Of a stretch of DNA of 64,000 nt, positions 34,822 through 44,773 are shown piece after piece. The notes below the pieces were generated by a model, which saw nothing but the letters and a program-made list of their open reading frames with translations, did not search any database and was not told the DNA's origin. The translations under genes and the position numbers were made by a program. The DNA comes from Enterocloster asparagiformis (GTDB taxonomy: Bacteria > Bacillota > Clostridia > Lachnospirales > Lachnospiraceae): assembly GCA_018380885.1 (NCBI GenBank), contig JAGZSY010000012.1:84429-148428 (forward strand), given 5' to 3'. Each line of letters starts with the position of its first letter. Position 1 is the first letter of the stretch.

Positions 34822-36288
34822 ATGTATAAACTGCTGATCGCCGACGACGAGAAAATCATCCGCGAATCCCTTTTTGCCGCCATCGACTGGGCTTGTCTGG
34901 GCGTGGAGGTGACTGCGGTCTGCGCGGACGGAATCGAGCTGTACAACGCAATTCTGGACGAATATCCGGATATCGTGATCACGGACATCATGATGCCCGG
35001 TCTGACCGGCTTAGAATTGATTGAGAAAATTCAAAAAATAGATCATTCGATTCAATTTATTTTGTTGTCCGGCTACCGGGAATTTGAGTACGCCAAAAAG
35101 GCGATCCGGCTGGGCGTCTGCGAGTATCTGCTCAAGCCCTGCCGGGAGAAGGAGCTGATCGCCTCGGTACGGAATGTTTGCCTGCAACTGAACGAGCGGG
35201 ATAAGGGCCCCCGCGTCCCGGAAGAATACCTGAATTTAAAATCCAGCCAATTCTGGGCCGCTCTGCGATGTGAAATCTTTGAGGCGCTGACCTCCGACCG
35301 GGTCATGACTTTAGATCATATGGCCCGTTTTGCCGGCAACTCCATCATTCAAATCGAATTTTCCGGCATTTCTTTCCAGTGCGCCGAACTGTTTCTGCGC
35401 AGCCAGGCAGACCACATGAAGCGTTTAAACCCCCGAATCTCTTTCCTCTCGGGAGACACGCTGGTTCTCCTGGCCTCCTTCTCCTCCTCCACGGACTACG
35501 AAAGAATTATCAGTGAAATGAATTCCGCTTCCAGCTCACTTATGCCATCATACCAGGTCTGGGAAAATACTGGCACGGCCTTTCCCCGGCTCATCGCCCG
35601 ACTGCAGTCCTGCTGCCCCTTATACTCCATCGACAGCGCAGGGACCCTCCACGAGATTCTGCTGGGCTCAGTCCCCAGGCCGGAGATTTCCCGGCTCTTA
35701 GATTTGCTTCTGACAGACGGCTGCGCCTTTGAGGCAAAGCTGCGGGATATCGTAGAGCGAAAAGCCTCCCTGAGAGAGGTCAAACATTTCCTGCTTCATT
35801 TTTTCTTCGAGCTGCTGTCACTTCCCCAGGCAAACGGACGTATTTTATCCTTCTTCTCCTTTGACACTTTTTTAAACCTGAAGGAGCCGGATGAAGTAAT
35901 CCGTTTTACTCTGGAAATCGCCTCTTATCTACTGGACAATGAGGCTAGAACCGAATATAAGCCCTTTATCAACCAGATCATAAGCTACTGCAGAGACCAT
36001 CTGGATTACACCGATTTGTCCTTAAAATATGTGGCGGAAAACATTCTTTTTATGAACGTGAATTATTTAAGCCGGGAATTCAGCAAGACTACCGGAGAAA
36101 CCTTCTCCGCCTTTCTCACCCGTGCGCGGATGGAACGGGCCAAAAGCTTGCTTCTTCAACTAGGAGAAGAAAAAATTTCCGGAATTTCCAAGCAGTGTGG
36201 ATACGAAAACCCGCAATATTTTAGCCAGGTATTCCGTAAATATTACGGTATCTCCCCCAGCCTGTTCCTCCAGTCATCCCGCGCCTGA
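34822..36288 (+). CDS. YesN-type response regulator with AraC DNA-binding domain
   Basis: 488 residues. Receiver LLIADDEKIIRESLF with Asp in PDIVITDIMMPG and Lys in YLLKPCREKEL; central region; C-terminal AraC HTH pair with NVNYLSREFSKTTGETFSAF and SKQCGYENPQYFSQVFRKYY. GGAGG precedes the ATG. Probable activator of the divergent glycan transport operon. Confidence 0.93.
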   Translation: MYKLLIADDEKIIRESLFAAIDWACLGVEVTAVCADGIELYNAILDEYPDIVITDIMMPGLTGLELIEKIQKIDHSIQFILLSGYREFEYAKKAIRLGVCEYLLKPCREKELIASVRNVCLQLNERDKGPRVPEEYLNLKSSQFWAALRCEIFEALTSDRVMTLDHMARFAGNSIIQIEFSGISFQCAELFLRSQADHMKRLNPRISFLSGDTLVLLASFSSSTDYERIISEMNSASSSLMPSYQVWENTGTAFPRLIARLQSCCPLYSIDSAGTLHEILLGSVPRPEISRLLDLLLTDGCAFEAKLRDIVERKASLREVKHFLLHFFFELLSLPQANGRILSFFSFDTFLNLKEPDEVIRFTLEIASYLLDNEARTEYKPFINQIISYCRDHLDYTDLSLKYVAENILFMNVNYLSREFSKTTGETFSAFLTRARMERAKSLLLQLGEEKISGISKQCGYENPQYFSQVFRKYYGISPSLFLQSSRA

Positions 36289-36373
36289 CACACACTATTT
36301 TGCATTTGTTCCTCAAACCGCCTCAGGGCGGCCAGATTTACAAATGCAGCCGGGAGACTCCCCCCATCTCCCC

Positions 36374-36403
36374 TTGCCAATCCCCCGCCCCTTGGAATAT
36401 AAT
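36374..36403 (+). promoter_or_regulatory. promoter of the YcxB-like gene
   Basis: TTGCCA at 36374-36379 and TATAAT at 36398-36403 with 18-base spacing, about 65 bases before the ATG. Confidence 0.6.
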
Positions 36404-36469
36404 AGAGACAATCACCTGTCTCCCCACACAGTTTCCGTGTGCCCGGGGCAGCGCACAAGGAGGATAAAA

Positions 36470-37744
36470 ATGTCACTGGAAGGACGCACCTATCAATTCC
36501 GTCTCACAAAAATGGAGCTGGCCGAGCTGGCGCTCCGCTTTACCTGGGACTCATTTGTATTGGGAAAAGGGGGATATCTCATACTTGCCGGCGCGGTGCT
36601 GCTGTTAAATGTTGTACCCTTTTTTATCATGTGCCTTAGTCCCGCCGCCGGCCCCTATCAGCTTCTTCTGTCCCTGCCGCTCTTCATCCTCCGCTCTGTG
36701 GAAAACTTAAGCGTCTTTTTCCTCTGCCTGATCGTTTTCAAATTTCTCGGCTATCTGTGGAGCTTCTCCCGACAACCCATATCCGGCGAAATACGGCTGC
36801 GGCTGGAAAATGGCTGTCTGTGCGATGACAGCGCTTCCGCGGTTCATCAGGGCGCTTCCTTTGCTGCGTTCCCGGAGACTCCCGGACTTCTGCTCTTAAA
36901 ACGGAGCCTGTCCCGGAAAAGCCTCTCCTACCTCGTACTGCCCAAGCGCCTGTTCACCGGCCCGGAGGAAATCCGGGCGTTCAAAGCCTATCTGAGCGCC
37001 CCCGCCCCCCAAGCCCAGTCCCCGGCGCCTGAGGCATGCCCCTGTTGTTTTCGCTTTTCCTTTCAGCTCAGCCCGGACGACTTTGCCCATGTCTACACCG
37101 AGCTCATGCGCATCGCCCGTATCCACCGGCCTTTCTGGCGCAACGGCCGCATACAGCTGTGCCTTTTATTCTGCTTCCTCATTTCGGGATCCATGGCGGC
37201 CAGTCTGATCGCAGGCGGAGACCTGATCGGCGGTGTGTCCCTCATCGGCATGGGCGTGCTTCTCGCCGCCTTTCTGCTGTCTGGCGGCGCTTCCATACGC
37301 GAGGATACCTACCGCCGCCAGATGCGGCGGAACCGCTTTCCGTTTAACGGCGGCGGACTGTGGGACCTCTCCTTCTCTTCTGAAGGGCTGACGGTGGTCC
37401 GCGAGCAGGACAGCTTCAAATGTTCCTGGGACGTGTACACCCATTTTTACGAGACAGTGGACACGCTGTTTCTTCTGCGCATTGAAAACCAGCTTTTGAA
37501 GCAATACATCTTTATCCCCAAATGGGCTCTCACCTGCCGTCAGGAGCAGGATGCCTTCGTATCCTTCTGCCACGGCTACGGCAGGGTCCTGGAATTTATC
37601 CATATCCCGGAGGTGGAGGAGCCTGCGCTCATGCAAAAAAAGGCCCGGTTCAGGACAATTCTGCTGTGGACCATCCTGGCCGTTTACCTGCTGTGCATGA
37701 TCGCTGTCCCCCTTCTGTCAGGCTTTTATTCGGCGGCCCGATGA
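36470..37744 (+). CDS. membrane protein with duplicated YcxB-like domain
   Basis: 424 residues from ATG 36470 (AAGGAGG, 6-base spacing); the frame is open much further upstream but overlaps the regulator gene. Two halves each contain a pair of hydrophobic segments (about 28-55 and 65-95; 230-265) followed by a YcxB-like beta region (FIPKWALTCRQEQDAFVSFC in the second); a final segment at the C-terminus. Function of the family is unknown. Confidence 0.75.
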   Translation: MSLEGRTYQFRLTKMELAELALRFTWDSFVLGKGGYLILAGAVLLLNVVPFFIMCLSPAAGPYQLLLSLPLFILRSVENLSVFFLCLIVFKFLGYLWSFSRQPISGEIRLRLENGCLCDDSASAVHQGASFAAFPETPGLLLLKRSLSRKSLSYLVLPKRLFTGPEEIRAFKAYLSAPAPQAQSPAPEACPCCFRFSFQLSPDDFAHVYTELMRIARIHRPFWRNGRIQLCLLFCFLISGSMAASLIAGGDLIGGVSLIGMGVLLAAFLLSGGASIREDTYRRQMRRNRFPFNGGGLWDLSFSSEGLTVVREQDSFKCSWDVYTHFYETVDTLFLLRIENQLLKQYIFIPKWALTCRQEQDAFVSFCHGYGRVLEFIHIPEVEEPALMQKKARFRTILLWTILAVYLLCMIAVPLLSGFYSAAR

Positions 37745-37828
37745 TCCAAATCCGCCCGGCGGCCGAACCTTCCGTCTGTCCGTCTCATAAGCTAGAATAA
37801 CGCTATCCACCTTAAGGATTCAAACTCT

Positions 37829-38809
37829 ATGGAACGACTGGTCCCCCTTGAAAATGCCGCGGAAGCTGTCTGCGAAGCCAACTCCGAACCGCCGCTTATC
37901 TTTCAGCTTCCTCCCGCCAAAGGCCGGCAGGTTCTGGAAAATGCCCAGAACTCGCCGGTGTCCATGTATCCCGCCTCCGTCAGCTCCACTCCCTTTTCCA
38001 CCGGGCGCTGGGGTAATATCAACCTCTACCTGATCCGCCCGGAACACGCTGCCGGCCCTCTGCCCGTGATCTTCTATATTCACGGCGCCGGCTGGGTTTT
38101 CGGCAGCTATCACACCCACGAAAAGCTGGTCCGCGAGCTCTGCGCCCGCACAGGCTCCATTGTGGTATTCCCCGAATACACCCGTTCCCCCGAGGCCAAG
38201 TATCCCGTGGCCATCGAGCAGTGTTACCGGGTGCTCTGCTCCCTGCCTGAGCTGTTCTCCCGTCTGTCCTGGCCTGTGGACCTGCGCACCCTGACCGTGG
38301 CCGGCGACAGCGCAGGCGGCAACATGGCCGCTGCCATGACCATCATGGCCAAATACCGGGGCGGCCCGGATATTCACAAACAGCTGCTCTACTATCCCGT
38401 GACCAACGCCTGTTTTAACACCGGCTCCTACAAGGAGTTTGCGGAATGCTACTACCTGTACCGGGCGGGTATGATCTGGTTCTGGGACCAGTACACGGCC
38501 TGCGCCCGGGACCGCAGCCAGCTCACCGCTTCCCCCCTGCGCGCCACTGCCGAGCAGCTGCGCGGGCTTCCCCAGGCCATGATTCTAAACGGCGAGGCCG
38601 ATGTGCTCCGGGACGAGGGTGAACTGTACGCCGCCAGGCTGCTGGAAGCAGGCGTCCCCGTCACCGCCATGCGCTTCAAGGCCATCATCCACGACTTTGT
38701 GATGCTCAACGCGCTGGACCAGACTTACGCCTGCCGCGCCGCCATGGATGCCTCCACAGCCTGGATTAACCGCCTAAATATGGAATTTGTCCGGGCAGAC
38801 GCCCGCTGA
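37829..38809 (+). CDS. HSL-family esterase/lipase (alpha/beta hydrolase)
   Basis: 326 residues. Oxyanion motif HGAGWVFGSYHTH (HGGG class with one Ala), VVFPEYTRSPEAKYP, nucleophile GDSAGGNMA, acidic residue in GEADVLRDEG and His in AIIHDFVML: complete triad. Acts on small acyl esters in the cytoplasm. Stands alone with its own terminator. Confidence 0.92.
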   Translation: MERLVPLENAAEAVCEANSEPPLIFQLPPAKGRQVLENAQNSPVSMYPASVSSTPFSTGRWGNINLYLIRPEHAAGPLPVIFYIHGAGWVFGSYHTHEKLVRELCARTGSIVVFPEYTRSPEAKYPVAIEQCYRVLCSLPELFSRLSWPVDLRTLTVAGDSAGGNMAAAMTIMAKYRGGPDIHKQLLYYPVTNACFNTGSYKEFAECYYLYRAGMIWFWDQYTACARDRSQLTASPLRATAEQLRGLPQAMILNGEADVLRDEGELYAARLLEAGVPVTAMRFKAIIHDFVMLNALDQTYACRAAMDASTAWINRLNMEFVRADAR

Positions 38810-38822
38810 TTTTCCGCAAACA

Positions 38823-38871
38823 AAAAAGGACTGCGAAACGACATGCAATCACGTCGTGCGCAATCCTTTTT
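38823..38871. terminator. terminator of the HSL esterase gene
   Basis: AAAAAGGACTGCG and CGCAATCCTTTTT pair around an inner stem ACGAC/CGTCGT. It is flanked by A and T runs and could serve both converging genes. Confidence 0.85.
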
Positions 38872-38916
38872 ATTTCAATTCAATGCTTCTGGCCCTTGCC
38901 TGCCCGGCCTAACCGG

Positions 38917-39735
38917 TTACTGGTACAGGGTCAATCCCTTGATTAGCAGCACCGGCTCGCTCCAGTTGTCGTCCTTTGACAGGGAAAATTCCACCCGGAG
39001 CTGATTCTGCCCGGATACGTCCACCGCAAAGGTAACCGGCTGCTCATCGTAATGGATGTCAGGTGAGGTGTACAGCACCTGATCGTCGTCCCCGTACACG
39101 GTAAGCTTTCCCAGCAGTCCGCTGTCGAACTTGGTGGACGGGGAGTAGGTTCCGCTCAACAGCTTGTAGCTGCCGCCCGGCGTGCATTTCACATAGCTGC
39201 CTTTTTTGACCAGACGGATCGCGTCATTCCAGTTCTCCCGGCTGAAGGTCCTGCCGCTGGAGATAATGGTGTATCCGTTTGTCTTAAGGCCCTCCATGTT
39301 CTGTACCAGCACAGCGGTGGAGGGATCGATAGAAAGGCCCACCGGCTCAGTCTGCGCCTCAGCCGGTATCCAGACGCCGTCCTCGCCGATCTGCCGTCCG
39401 TCAATCACCGTGCTGGTCACCATGGCCCCGGTATCGGGAGCCAGATAATACCATTTGTCATTGTCCTTCAGCCATCCGTACTGGAGAACTCCGCTCTCAT
39501 CCAGATAATACCACTGGCTGCCAACCTTGGTCCATCCGGTAGCCATAAAGCCGTCCGATCCGATATAATACCGCTTTCCGTCAAGATTGAGCCACTCCTG
39601 GCTGGCGTACTTCTCCGCGCCGCGCTGGTATCTCCATCTTCCGTTCACGTCCTTCCACGTACCCGCAAAGGCCGGAACCGCCATCAAAACACTCAAAGCT
39701 GCCGCCGTTACTATAACTGCTATCCGCTTCTTCAT
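38917..39735 (-). CDS. secreted protein with cell-wall-binding repeats and NPCBM-like C-terminus
   Basis: 272 residues from ATG 39735 (AGGAG, 8-base spacing). Signal peptide cleaved near VPAFAG, then four aromatic 20-residue repeats of the choline/cell-wall binding type (GWTKVGSQWYYLDESGVLQY), then a beta-rich domain with TVYGDDDQVLYTSPDI that resembles NPCBM-type carbohydrate-binding modules. Likely attached to wall polymers outside the cell. Confidence 0.85.
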   Translation of the reverse strand: MKKRIAVIVTAAALSVLMAVPAFAGTWKDVNGRWRYQRGAEKYASQEWLNLDGKRYYIGSDGFMATGWTKVGSQWYYLDESGVLQYGWLKDNDKWYYLAPDTGAMVTSTVIDGRQIGEDGVWIPAEAQTEPVGLSIDPSTAVLVQNMEGLKTNGYTIISSGRTFSRENWNDAIRLVKKGSYVKCTPGGSYKLLSGTYSPSTKFDSGLLGKLTVYGDDDQVLYTSPDIHYDEQPVTFAVDVSGQNQLRVEFSLSKDDNWSEPVLLIKGLTLYQ

Positions 39736-39828
39736 AGGGCATTCTCCTCTCAAAATAAAGCTGTTACGCTTTTTTCATTATAATTCATAATACTTCAATA
39801 TGCAACCTGGTGGGCGATTACGTTTTTC

Positions 39829-40782
39829 TTAAACTTCAACCGGTTTAGCAATCCGCGGCCGGTTGACCACGTAAATCCCCAGACACACCAGCAGCAGCGC
39901 TATCACCGTCTTGGCTCCGAAGGCCTGGTCGTTCTCCGACAGGAGCCAGGCGGAAAGAATCACCCCGAAAACCGGATTCATAAACCCGTACACCGCCACC
40001 CGTGACACGGGATTGTACTTGAGCAGCAGACTCCACAGCGTGTAGGCCGCGGCGGAGATAAAAGCCAGGTACAGGAGCATGGCCAGGCCCGGCAGACTCA
40101 CCGCCTCAAGGCTTCCGCCGCTCCCCAGGCCCCAGGCCGCCATCACCAGCCCGCCGACAGCAAACTGATAGCCGCTGAGCACCACCGTATCCTCCCTGCG
40201 GGAATACTCCTTGATCAGGGCCGAGGAAAACGCATAGGCCACCGTGGAGAGCAGCACGAACCCCTCCCCGTTCCAGCGCATCCCCGCTCCCAGGCCGTCC
40301 TTGGTCCAGTTCACCAGCACCACCCCGGCAAATCCCACCAGGCAGCCCAGAATCTTCTGGCCGGTAAACCGCTCCTGCCGGAACACCAGGCTGGCCACCA
40401 GAATGCTGATAAACACATTGGCGCCCTCAATGATTGAGGACTTCACGCCGGAGGCATTTGCCAGCCCGATATAGAAAAACAGGTATTGCAGCACGGTCTG
40501 GCACGCGGCCAGCTTGAGAATCATCCCCCAGCTGCCCTTTTGGGGTTTCAACGGCCTGCGCCTGCCAAGGCTGGCGATGGCAATCACCAGCAGCCCCGCC
40601 AGCGTAAAGCGGATGCCCGCAAATAAAATCTGCGTGCTCACCGCCTCCGCGGGGATCTGAAACATCCGATAGCCGATTTTAATACAGGGAAACGCGCTTC
40701 CCCACAGCGCGCAGCAAACTGTGGCCAGCAGGCAGACCCCCGCCGGTGACGTAATCCATTTTTCTCTCCCATGTGGTTCCAT
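39829..40782 (-). CDS. EamA/DMT-family transporter
   Basis: 317 residues, ten hydrophobic segments in two EamA repeats (ALWGSAFPCIKIGYRM at the first; YTLWSLLLKYNPVSRVAVY in the second). Family members export amino acids or other metabolites; substrate unknown. GGGAGG precedes the ATG. Confidence 0.9.
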   Translation of the reverse strand: MEPHGREKWITSPAGVCLLATVCCALWGSAFPCIKIGYRMFQIPAEAVSTQILFAGIRFTLAGLLVIAIASLGRRRPLKPQKGSWGMILKLAACQTVLQYLFFYIGLANASGVKSSIIEGANVFISILVASLVFRQERFTGQKILGCLVGFAGVVLVNWTKDGLGAGMRWNGEGFVLLSTVAYAFSSALIKEYSRREDTVVLSGYQFAVGGLVMAAWGLGSGGSLEAVSLPGLAMLLYLAFISAAAYTLWSLLLKYNPVSRVAVYGFMNPVFGVILSAWLLSENDQAFGAKTVIALLLVCLGIYVVNRPRIAKPVEV

Positions 40783-40954
40783 CCCTAATTCCTCCCTAAC
40801 ACAATTCCCGCAGTCCGGGACAGCGGCCCTTTCCGATTTCCAAAAATATCCTGTCTGTCAAAAAACAGGCGTTGCCGCCCCTTTCCGCTCTTTCGTGAGA
40901 CAAAAAATCGCCCCCGGCTCGGGAAATCCCACCGCTCCGGGAGCAAACACCGCA

Positions 40955-41578
40955 TCAGGTGTTCTTCATGATAACGCTCTCCACCGCGTCCGCCACATGC
41001 TCGCAGGCGTCGCAGCATTTTTCCAGAAAATTATAAATCTCACGCCAGGCAATAATCTCCAACGGGTCCGTCACCTCCGTGTGCAGCCGCCTCATGGAAT
41101 CGATAAACAGGCGGTCCCCCTCTTCCTCCAGGGCGTTTATCTCAATAATCAGGCCGTGCAGGGTCTTGGACTTCTTGAAGTTGGCAAACTCCTCCATAAT
41201 CTCCTTGAGCACCTTGCAGCAGCGGATGATCACCTTGGTGAATTGCAGCGCCTCCGGCCGAATGGTGTGGACATTGTTGATGTAAATACGGATCAGCACG
41301 TCCTCGATCTGGTCCGTGACCTCGTCGATGCTCTGGCTCAGCAGGATAATGTCCTCCCGCTCGATGGGTGTGATAAAGGCTTTCACCAGCACCGCCATCA
41401 TCTCATGCTTCTTCTTGTCCGCATCGTGCTCAATTTTGTGGAGCTCATCCAACCTCATTGACAGCTGGTTTACATCGAAATTCGCCAGGTTCTCCTCCAG
41501 CATCTTCGCCGCCTGACAGCCGCACTCCACGCACTCGATAAAATTCTCGAAATAATAATTGTCGCTCTTCTTCGCCAT
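40955..41578 (-). CDS. DUF47 (PhoU-like) accessory protein of the Pit transporter
   Basis: 207 residues, all helical. MAKKSDNYYFENFIECVECG and HKIEHDADKKKHEM carry the E/D-rich metal-binding pattern of PhoU-like proteins. DUF47 genes regularly accompany PiT transporters and modulate them. 34 bases after the transporter stop, so cotranscribed. Confidence 0.92.
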   Translation of the reverse strand: MAKKSDNYYFENFIECVECGCQAAKMLEENLANFDVNQLSMRLDELHKIEHDADKKKHEMMAVLVKAFITPIEREDIILLSQSIDEVTDQIEDVLIRIYINNVHTIRPEALQFTKVIIRCCKVLKEIMEEFANFKKSKTLHGLIIEINALEEEGDRLFIDSMRRLHTEVTDPLEIIAWREIYNFLEKCCDACEHVADAVESVIMKNT

Positions 41579-41612
41579 TTCCTTTTTTCTCCTTAATCAA
41601 TCCGTCCCAAAC

Positions 41613-42665
41613 TCAGAACAGAACCATGAACAGCTTCGCCATAAAAAATCCGATCAATCCGCAGCCCGGGAAATTCAGCAGCCACGTGAGCGCCATATCC
41701 TGAACCACCTTGAAATTGATGGCGGACAAACGCTTCACCGCGCCCACGCCCATGATGGCAGTGGTCTTGGTGTGGGTGGTGCTCACCGGAATGCCAAATA
41801 CCGTGGACACCAGAATACACAGCGCGCCCGCGATATCGGCGGAAAATCCCTGATACTTCTCCAGCCGGACCATATCCATACCCACGGACTTGATAATCTT
41901 CTTGCCGCCCGCCGAGGTCCCGATTCCGATTACCAGCGAACACAGCAGCAGAAGCCACACCGGCATGCCCACGCCCGCCGTGTTCTCCCTGCCGTTGGAC
42001 AGACAGATCACCAGCAGCAGCACGCCCATAAACTTCTGCCCGTCCTGGGCGCCGTGCATGAACGCCATAGCCGCCGCGCCGCCGACCTGGGCGTGGCGGA
42101 AAAATCCGTCGGTCCTGCGCCGGTCCATCCCCCGGCACAGCCAGGCCACAAACTTACAAACAAAATATCCGCTGAAAAAACCGATTACCGTAGACAAAAC
42201 CAGACCATACAGAACCTTAATCCATTCAGAGCCGTTGATGCCGCTAAGACCTCCCTGCAAAGCGATGGCCGCTCCCGAAAGTCCGGCAATCAGCGAATGG
42301 CTCTCGCTGGTAGGAATACCAAAATACCAGGCCACCGCAGACCACACCACAATGGAAAACAACGCCGCGCTCAGCGCTACCAGCGCCTGATCGCTGTGCC
42401 CGCTGAAATTCACCATGTTGGTGATGGTGGCCGCCACGGTGGAATTGACCATCGTCATGACGAAAACACCGGCAAAATTGCACACCGCCGCCATGATAAT
42501 CGCAGCGTCCACATTCAGGGAGCGCGTGGACACGCAGGTGGCGATGGCGTTGGGCGCATCCGTACATCCGTTCAGGAAAATGACGCACAGCGTGAGAAAC
42601 ACCGTGATGAGCACCGCCGGACTGGAAGTCACCTGCTGCCAAAAAAACGAAAATGATAGATCCAT
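41613..42665 (-). CDS. pit: inorganic phosphate transporter, PiT family
   Basis: 350 residues. Signature GCTDAPNAIATCVSTRSL near the N-terminus and the second-half repeat GIPVSTTHTKTTAIMGVG are the paired PiT motifs. About ten membrane segments; low-affinity phosphate uptake with a cation. Operon with DUF47. Confidence 0.93.
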   Translation of the reverse strand: MDLSFSFFWQQVTSSPAVLITVFLTLCVIFLNGCTDAPNAIATCVSTRSLNVDAAIIMAAVCNFAGVFVMTMVNSTVAATITNMVNFSGHSDQALVALSAALFSIVVWSAVAWYFGIPTSESHSLIAGLSGAAIALQGGLSGINGSEWIKVLYGLVLSTVIGFFSGYFVCKFVAWLCRGMDRRRTDGFFRHAQVGGAAAMAFMHGAQDGQKFMGVLLLVICLSNGRENTAGVGMPVWLLLLCSLVIGIGTSAGGKKIIKSVGMDMVRLEKYQGFSADIAGALCILVSTVFGIPVSTTHTKTTAIMGVGAVKRLSAINFKVVQDMALTWLLNFPGCGLIGFFMAKLFMVLF

Positions 42666-42905
42666 AACTCTTCCTTATCCCACTCTCTTATCTTATTTTT
42701 TACCTGCCTTATACACGTACTTTACATACCATGCCATTTTATTCTAGCACGCTTTTTTGTGGCCGTAAAGTTCTTATCCGTAAATAATACGCTAAAAAAG
42801 CGGCATTTTTTTCAGCATAAGTAAGTAAAATGTTACGTATTTGTAAATTTTTGTGGGTTTCAGCGGAGATAGTCTAACTTTTCGGATATCATTTTTGAAA
42901 TGCAG

Positions 42906-42941
42906 CGGGCCATATTATCCATTATCGGATAATATGGCCCG
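42906..42941. terminator. perfect 15-bp palindromic hairpin
   Basis: CGGGCCATATTATCC and GGATAATATGGCCCG with a 6-base loop, 24 bases past the methyltransferase stop. It has no T run on either strand. Its core recurs at 45023-45044. Between 42666 and 42964 nothing else is visible. Confidence 0.6.
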
Positions 42942-42964
42942 TCGTCTGAATTTGTCCGGATTTT

Positions 42965-43552
42965 CTATTGCTTTCTTAAAATCATATTCAGCCAGCGCTC
43001 GTGCCCTCTGCCCGGCCGCACGTCCGCGGTCACCCACATTTCTTCCACCGCAAAGACCCTTACGTTCTCCAGAAGCTTTGCCGCCTTCTCCTCCGTCATA
43101 TCGGTAAAATAGCGTCCGCCGCGCTCCCCCTCCTCTGTCCCATACTTAAAAGAGGTGTAGGCAATCCCCCGGGCCGTCAGCGCCCGGCCCATTTTCCCCA
43201 GCACAGTCTCCAGCTCAACGATGGGCAGATGGAGAATTGAGGAACAGGCCCAAATCCCATCATACCGCTCCGTCTCCTCCAAATCCTGAAACAGCAGCTG
43301 TCTGACCGCTATGCCGGTATATTCCGATGCGATGCGGACAAACTGGGCGGAACCGTCCACCGCCTCCGCCTGGTATCCCTTATCCAGAAAATACTTGGTA
43401 TCCCTCCCCGAGCCGCAGCCAAAATCCAGAATCCGCGCCCCCGGCTTCAGGTAGTGCAGAAATCGGTCCTGGGTCTGTGAAAACTCTACATCCCTGGTGC
43501 TGTCCACGTACGCCTTGGCGTGCTGATTGTAGTATTGTAATGTGTCGTCCAT
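42965..43552 (-). CDS. class I SAM-dependent methyltransferase (TehB-like)
   Basis: 195 residues from ATG 43552. SAM-binding motif I ARILDFGCGSGRDTKYFL, then AEAVDGSAQFVRIA and YDGIWACSSILHLP. Small soluble methyltransferase; substrate unknown, possibly tellurite/selenite or a metabolite as in TehB relatives. An ATG 7 codons upstream is less well placed. Confidence 0.88.
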   Translation of the reverse strand: MDDTLQYYNQHAKAYVDSTRDVEFSQTQDRFLHYLKPGARILDFGCGSGRDTKYFLDKGYQAEAVDGSAQFVRIASEYTGIAVRQLLFQDLEETERYDGIWACSSILHLPIVELETVLGKMGRALTARGIAYTSFKYGTEEGERGGRYFTDMTEEKAAKLLENVRVFAVEEMWVTADVRPGRGHERWLNMILRKQ

Positions 43553-43763
43553 CTTCTTCCGTTCTCCTTCCAAAATGCTTCATTTTCCATGCTGAAACAG
43601 TTTCCGGCCCGCGTATAGGCACGCTCAAAATATAATCTAAAAGCCGATATTCCCCCACCCCAGGTACGGCTGCCCCGCCCGATTTAGCTTGCGCCGTATG
43701 GGAAATTCCGCTTGGGGTTCAATATGTTTCAAATACCGTTCCACCGATCTGTTAATCACAGAG

Positions 43764-44516
43764 CTAAATCCCCCCGCCGATCATGACACCAATATGACCG
43801 TACAATGTAAGTCGGATCAAGCCGCAGATTATGAGATGGAGCGGATAATAGACATAGAAAAACCATTTCATACCTTTCCAAGTCCCTTGCTTTCCATTGT
43901 ACATTTTTAGCAGAGGAATGGTGAGCACCACAAACAGCTGCAGAACACCGTACGCAGGATTTATAAAAACGGCGTAAACAGCGGCATATGCCGATACCCA
44001 CAGCGCCATCATAGTCATTTGCTTTTTGAAGTTTCCGCGATTTTTTCCAATTTGCACAATCGCCAATACTGCAATGCAGCTCCAGTCCGCGCAGAATGTG
44101 ATCACCGCAATCCCTAAAATGAGGGCTGTCTTTTGCCACGTCTTAAATCCCTTACTCTCATAGATTGCTAACGCTGTCAGGCCCCAGGCCAAAGACCATA
44201 TGACGCTTGTTTGATTAAACACGGATGTTTGAAATGGCATAAAAGGAATCCCGAATGCAAAATTATAAGCAAAATGCGATATGATTGCGAACGCAAACAA
44301 TCGAATAGCGTATCTTTTTATATCGCGTGTATGGTAATAGCCTTCCGCTATAAAATACCAGAAGATAGGCGCGGCCAACCGGCCAATGATATGCAGCGCC
44401 ATAATCCACCAATCCGTTGGATAGTTTGGATAGAGCACGCTGGTTAAGTGGTCGATTGTCATGGCAATGACAGCAATCATTTTTAGCTGATTCCCAGTCA
44501 GGAATTTTTGCTTCAC
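43764..44516 (-). CDS. TraX-family membrane protein
   Basis: 250 residues from GTG 44516 (AGGAG, 7-base spacing). About eight membrane segments; LKMIAVIAMTIDHL, IGRLAAPIFWYFIAEGYYHT and RLFAFAIISHFAYN are the TraX signature. TraX acetylates pilin in F plasmids, but chromosomal Clostridia copies with no conjugation genes nearby have no known substrate. Confidence 0.9.
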   Translation of the reverse strand: MKQKFLTGNQLKMIAVIAMTIDHLTSVLYPNYPTDWWIMALHIIGRLAAPIFWYFIAEGYYHTRDIKRYAIRLFAFAIISHFAYNFAFGIPFMPFQTSVFNQTSVIWSLAWGLTALAIYESKGFKTWQKTALILGIAVITFCADWSCIAVLAIVQIGKNRGNFKKQMTMMALWVSAYAAVYAVFINPAYGVLQLFVVLTIPLLKMYNGKQGTWKGMKWFFYVYYPLHLIICGLIRLTLYGHIGVMIGGGI

Positions 44517-44604
44517 GAATTTTCTCCTCTCCGCCAAAGGTATATGTATTTACATTCTAAAGCCCAGCGCCTGTCTCATCCGGCAGGAAATGCGGCATAA
44601 ATTC

Positions 44605-44632
44605 AAAAAAAACCCTTGAAAATTCAAGGGTT
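44605..44632 (-). terminator. terminator of tRNA-Leu
   Basis: AACCCTTGAA and TTCAAGGGTT pair with a 2-base loop; the minus strand then has eight T. Confidence 0.85.
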
Positions 44633-44638
44633 CGCCAG

Positions 44639-44718
44639 TGCGGCTAACAGGACTCGAACCTGCACGGTCTCCCAATGGAACCTAAATCCATCGCGTCTGC
44701 CAATTCCGCCATAGCCGC
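44639..44718 (-). tRNA. tRNA-Leu (TAG)
   Basis: GCGGCTA acceptor pairs with TAGCCGC; long variable arm; anticodon loop TTTAGGT between ATGGA and TCCAT gives TAG. CCA not encoded. Confidence 0.95.
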
Positions 44719-44773
44719 ATTCACACAAATCTCATTATATCCGAGCCGCCCGCCAATGTCAAGTACCGCCCTT

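Noticed and set aside
41559..42656. 365-codon + strand open frame
   Set aside because: Antisense to the PiT transporter; His/Arg/Gln-rich composition typical of shadow frames.
43764..44516. TraX as evidence of a conjugative element
   Set aside because: No relaxase, coupling protein or pilus genes nearby; chromosomal TraX is common in Clostridia.
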